Assembly (NCBI RefSeq): GCF_000247695.1
Contig: NW_004624747.1
Coordinates: 13,147,877 to 13,211,876, forward strand
From: Heterocephalus glaber
Lineage: Eukaryota > Chordata > Mammalia > Rodentia > Bathyergidae
DNA: 64,000 bases
Reading direction: 5' to 3'
The notes beneath the pieces are model-generated. The model was not told the origin of the DNA and searched no databases. It saw only the letters and a program-made list of their open reading frames with translations. How positions within the stretch are numbered: the first letter of the stretch is position 1; every line of letters starts with the position of its first letter. The translations under genes and the position numbers were made by a program. This document shows, piece after piece, positions 62,406-64,000 of this stretch.

Positions 62406-62458
62406 TCAGCTGTGTAGGAAGGGCTCTTTTTCATCCAGCTTTGGTAAAGAGATATTAC
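62406..62458 (-). CDS. GATC: GATC, mitochondrial Glu-tRNA(Gln) amidotransferase subunit C, last coding exon (partial gene)
   Basis: Third subunit of the mitochondrial GatCAB amidotransferase (QRSL1-GATB-GATC), which converts Glu-tRNA(Gln) to Gln-tRNA(Gln). Read on the - strand, acceptor TTTTCAAACAG is followed by 53 nt. They encode two bases of a Gly codon, then NISLPKLDEKEPFLHS and TGA. My recollection of the human C-terminus is GNISLPKLDEQEPFPHS, so 15 of 17 residues agree. Upstream exons were not found before 64000 and must lie to the right. The orientation, tail-to-tail with SRSF9, matches human synteny. Its 3' UTR runs towards SRSF9; the first AATAAA I see on the - strand is at 61282-61277, just beyond the SRSF9 stop. 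Confidence 0.88.
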
Positions 62459-62488
62459 CTGTTTGAAAATAATAAGAAAGACTGTTAT

Positions 62489-62580
62489 AGGGCCAGGGGT
62501 TTACCTCAGTGGTTCCACTGCCTGCCTTGAAAGCACAAGGTCCTGAGTTCAATCCACAGTACCAAAAAGAAAAAAAGAAA
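62489..62580 (+). mobile_element. ID-like SINE near the GATC terminal exon
   Basis: Antisense to GATC, about 30 bp upstream of its acceptor. AAGAAAGACTGTTATA/AAGAAAGAATGTTATA flank it. Confidence 0.88.
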
Positions 62581-62898
62581 GAATGTTATAGCCGAGTTCT
62601 GCTGAGTTGGTCAAAATAAGTATAGTTAGCTAAGTACAGCTAAATTAATGCACTTTTCAGTAAGGAGTAGAAACAGGTTAAATTGCCATCTATATGCAGG
62701 TAGAATTGGAAGAAAAGACTAATAAGGTTCTATTTGGGAGATAGTATATATGATCAACAGGTATATCTGCTAAAGCAGTAACTGTTGTGCTCTGAGATGG
62801 TGGGATTACAAAATCTTCTCTCCAGTTAACACGGGAACCAGAGGCATGTAGTATTTAGCTTTGGTTTGCTTGCCTCCCTTCACATCCTTGAACTAGAG

Positions 62899-62978
62899 CA
62901 GTGGTGGTAAACCTTCGGCACAAATGCCACAGTGGGCTGTTTGTATCATTGAAAGCTCTAAAAGGTTCACCATCACTG
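62899..62978. mobile_element. hAT-type miniature transposon, copy 2 (80 bp)
   Basis: Same length and about 84% identical to the copy at 60213. Begins CAGTGGTGGTAAACCT and ends GTTCACCATCACTG. The 8-bp target duplication is AACTAGAG/ATCTAGAG (7 of 8). It lies upstream of the visible GATC exon, in a GATC intron if that gene continues rightwards. Confidence 0.85.
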
Positions 62979-62991
62979 ATCTAGAGCTTCT

Positions 62992-63135
62992 AAGCTGGGT
63001 GTGGTGGTGCATGCCTGTAATCACAGCACCCAGGAGGCTGAGGCAGGAGGATCTTCATAAGTTTGATGCCAGCCTGTACTACATAATGAATTCAAGGCCA
63101 ACCTGATCTACAGCGAGTCCCTATTCCAGAAGATT
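62992..63135 (+). mobile_element. B1-like SINE
   Basis: Head CTGGGTGTGGTGGTGCATGC with the duplicated module. Confidence 0.85.
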
Positions 63136-63195
63136 ATTAAAAAACCTAAATGCCCAGGGAGTGCAATAGCTCTACCCATCTGCACAGGAGATAAA

Positions 63196-63268
63196 AACCA
63201 TCTACTTATGCAAGCGCAAGGACCCAAGTTCAATCCCCGGTACCAAAAAAAAAAACCCATCTACTTAA
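63196..63268 (+). mobile_element. Severely 5'-truncated ID-like SINE
   Basis: Only the last ~45 bases remain (GCAAGCGCAAGGACCCAAG to GGTACC plus A11). AACCATCTACTTA lies on the left and ACCCATCTACTTA on the right as target duplication. Confidence 0.85.
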
Positions 63269-63314
63269 ATAAGGTTCTGGATTTTACTAGTGGGCCAGAG
63301 CTAGGGCTTTTTTG

Positions 63315-63785
63315 GGGGTGGGATGGTAAATAGGAATTGAACCCAGGGCCTATGCACTGAACTACACCCAAAGCCCTTTTTAAAGTTTTTAAGATTTTGA
63401 GATAGTCTAACTAAATTGCCCAGAATGGGCTTGAATTTAAGATCTTCCTGCCTCAGTCTCCCAGAGTGCTGGGATTACAGATATGTGCCACCATGTTCCA
63501 GCTTCAAGAATTCTTTCCAAGCTTCCTTTTAAAAATTTTACAGTGAGGTTAAAGATACAGGTCTCCATTCCAGACACTACAAACCAAAGTCTCACAGCCT
63601 TTTTTGGGCTGATTGTCAGTTTGTGCTCTCCCCACCCCACTGTGGGAATTGACCCCAGAGCCTTTGCACTGAGCTACATCCCCAGCACTCTTTCCTTAAA
63701 AATTTAGACAGGGTCCTACTAAGCTGCCCAGGGTAAAACTTGGCAGTTTTCCTGCCTCAGCTGCCCAGATTGCTGGAAGCCAGGT
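63315..63785 (-). mobile_element. Old reverse SINEs
   Basis: ID 63320-63380, B1 63390-63500, ID 63640-63690, B1 63695-63780, all diverged. Unique sequence then runs to the window end. Confidence 0.65.
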
Positions 63786-64000
63786 ATGTCTTGTTTGGCC
63801 ACAGGTTTTGTTTTTAATTTGAATTGGTTTTCAACACTTAAAACTTGGGAAGTAACATACAAAATGTCAGATATGTGGGTTCTCTGGGAAATTGGTCTCA
63901 TATTCCTTCCTGGCACCAAAAGAGAAGCAGTGAATGCCAACTGTCCCTTTAGGCAAAGCTCCAGTGCTCTGGCTACAGATTTGCCACCTGCTGTATACTT

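Overview
This is a mammalian nuclear window, most likely from a non-murid rodent. It contains spliced genes with GT-AG introns, two CpG-island promoters and very dense SINEs. The SINEs are B1-like (7SL-derived) elements and ID-like (tRNA-Ala-derived) elements ending in GGTACC plus an A-tail. The squirrel-type ID and mouse B2/B4 signatures I would expect in those groups are absent. A beaver-related (Castorimorpha) genome is my best guess, at low confidence. Gene order matches human 12q24.31 (GATC, SRSF9, DYNLL1, COQ5), read in reverse.

Layout. (1) 1-18.2 kb: COQ5 on the + strand, exons 2-7; exon 1 lies left of the window. (2) 22.0-24.7 kb: DYNLL1 on the - strand, both coding exons complete, with a CpG-rich CCAAT/GC-box promoter. 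(3) 25-53.5 kb: about 29 kb without a recognised functional gene. It holds SINEs, a 3'-truncated LINE-1 (30.1-33.8 kb), old L2 and MIR pieces, LTR fragments, and a SAP18 processed pseudogene at 46 kb. (4) 53.7-62 kb: SRSF9 on the + strand, complete in four exons, with a CpG-island promoter. (5) 62.4 kb: the terminal coding exon of GATC on the - strand, tail-to-tail with SRSF9. A 100-N assembly gap lies at 20371-20470.

The genes are unrelated housekeeping functions: ubiquinone synthesis in mitochondria (COQ5), the dynein/hub light chain LC8 (DYNLL1), splicing regulation (SRSF9) and mitochondrial Gln-tRNA formation (GATC). They are linked by conserved synteny, not by an operon.

I found no novel biological system. 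The most interesting signals concern mobile elements. Two 80-bp hAT-type miniature transposons with 8-bp target duplications flank the end of SRSF9. ID SINEs were inserted serially at a reused target site. One ID copy carries a unique 3' tail that looks transduced. ID copies repeatedly landed in the A-rich linkers and tails of B1-like SINEs.
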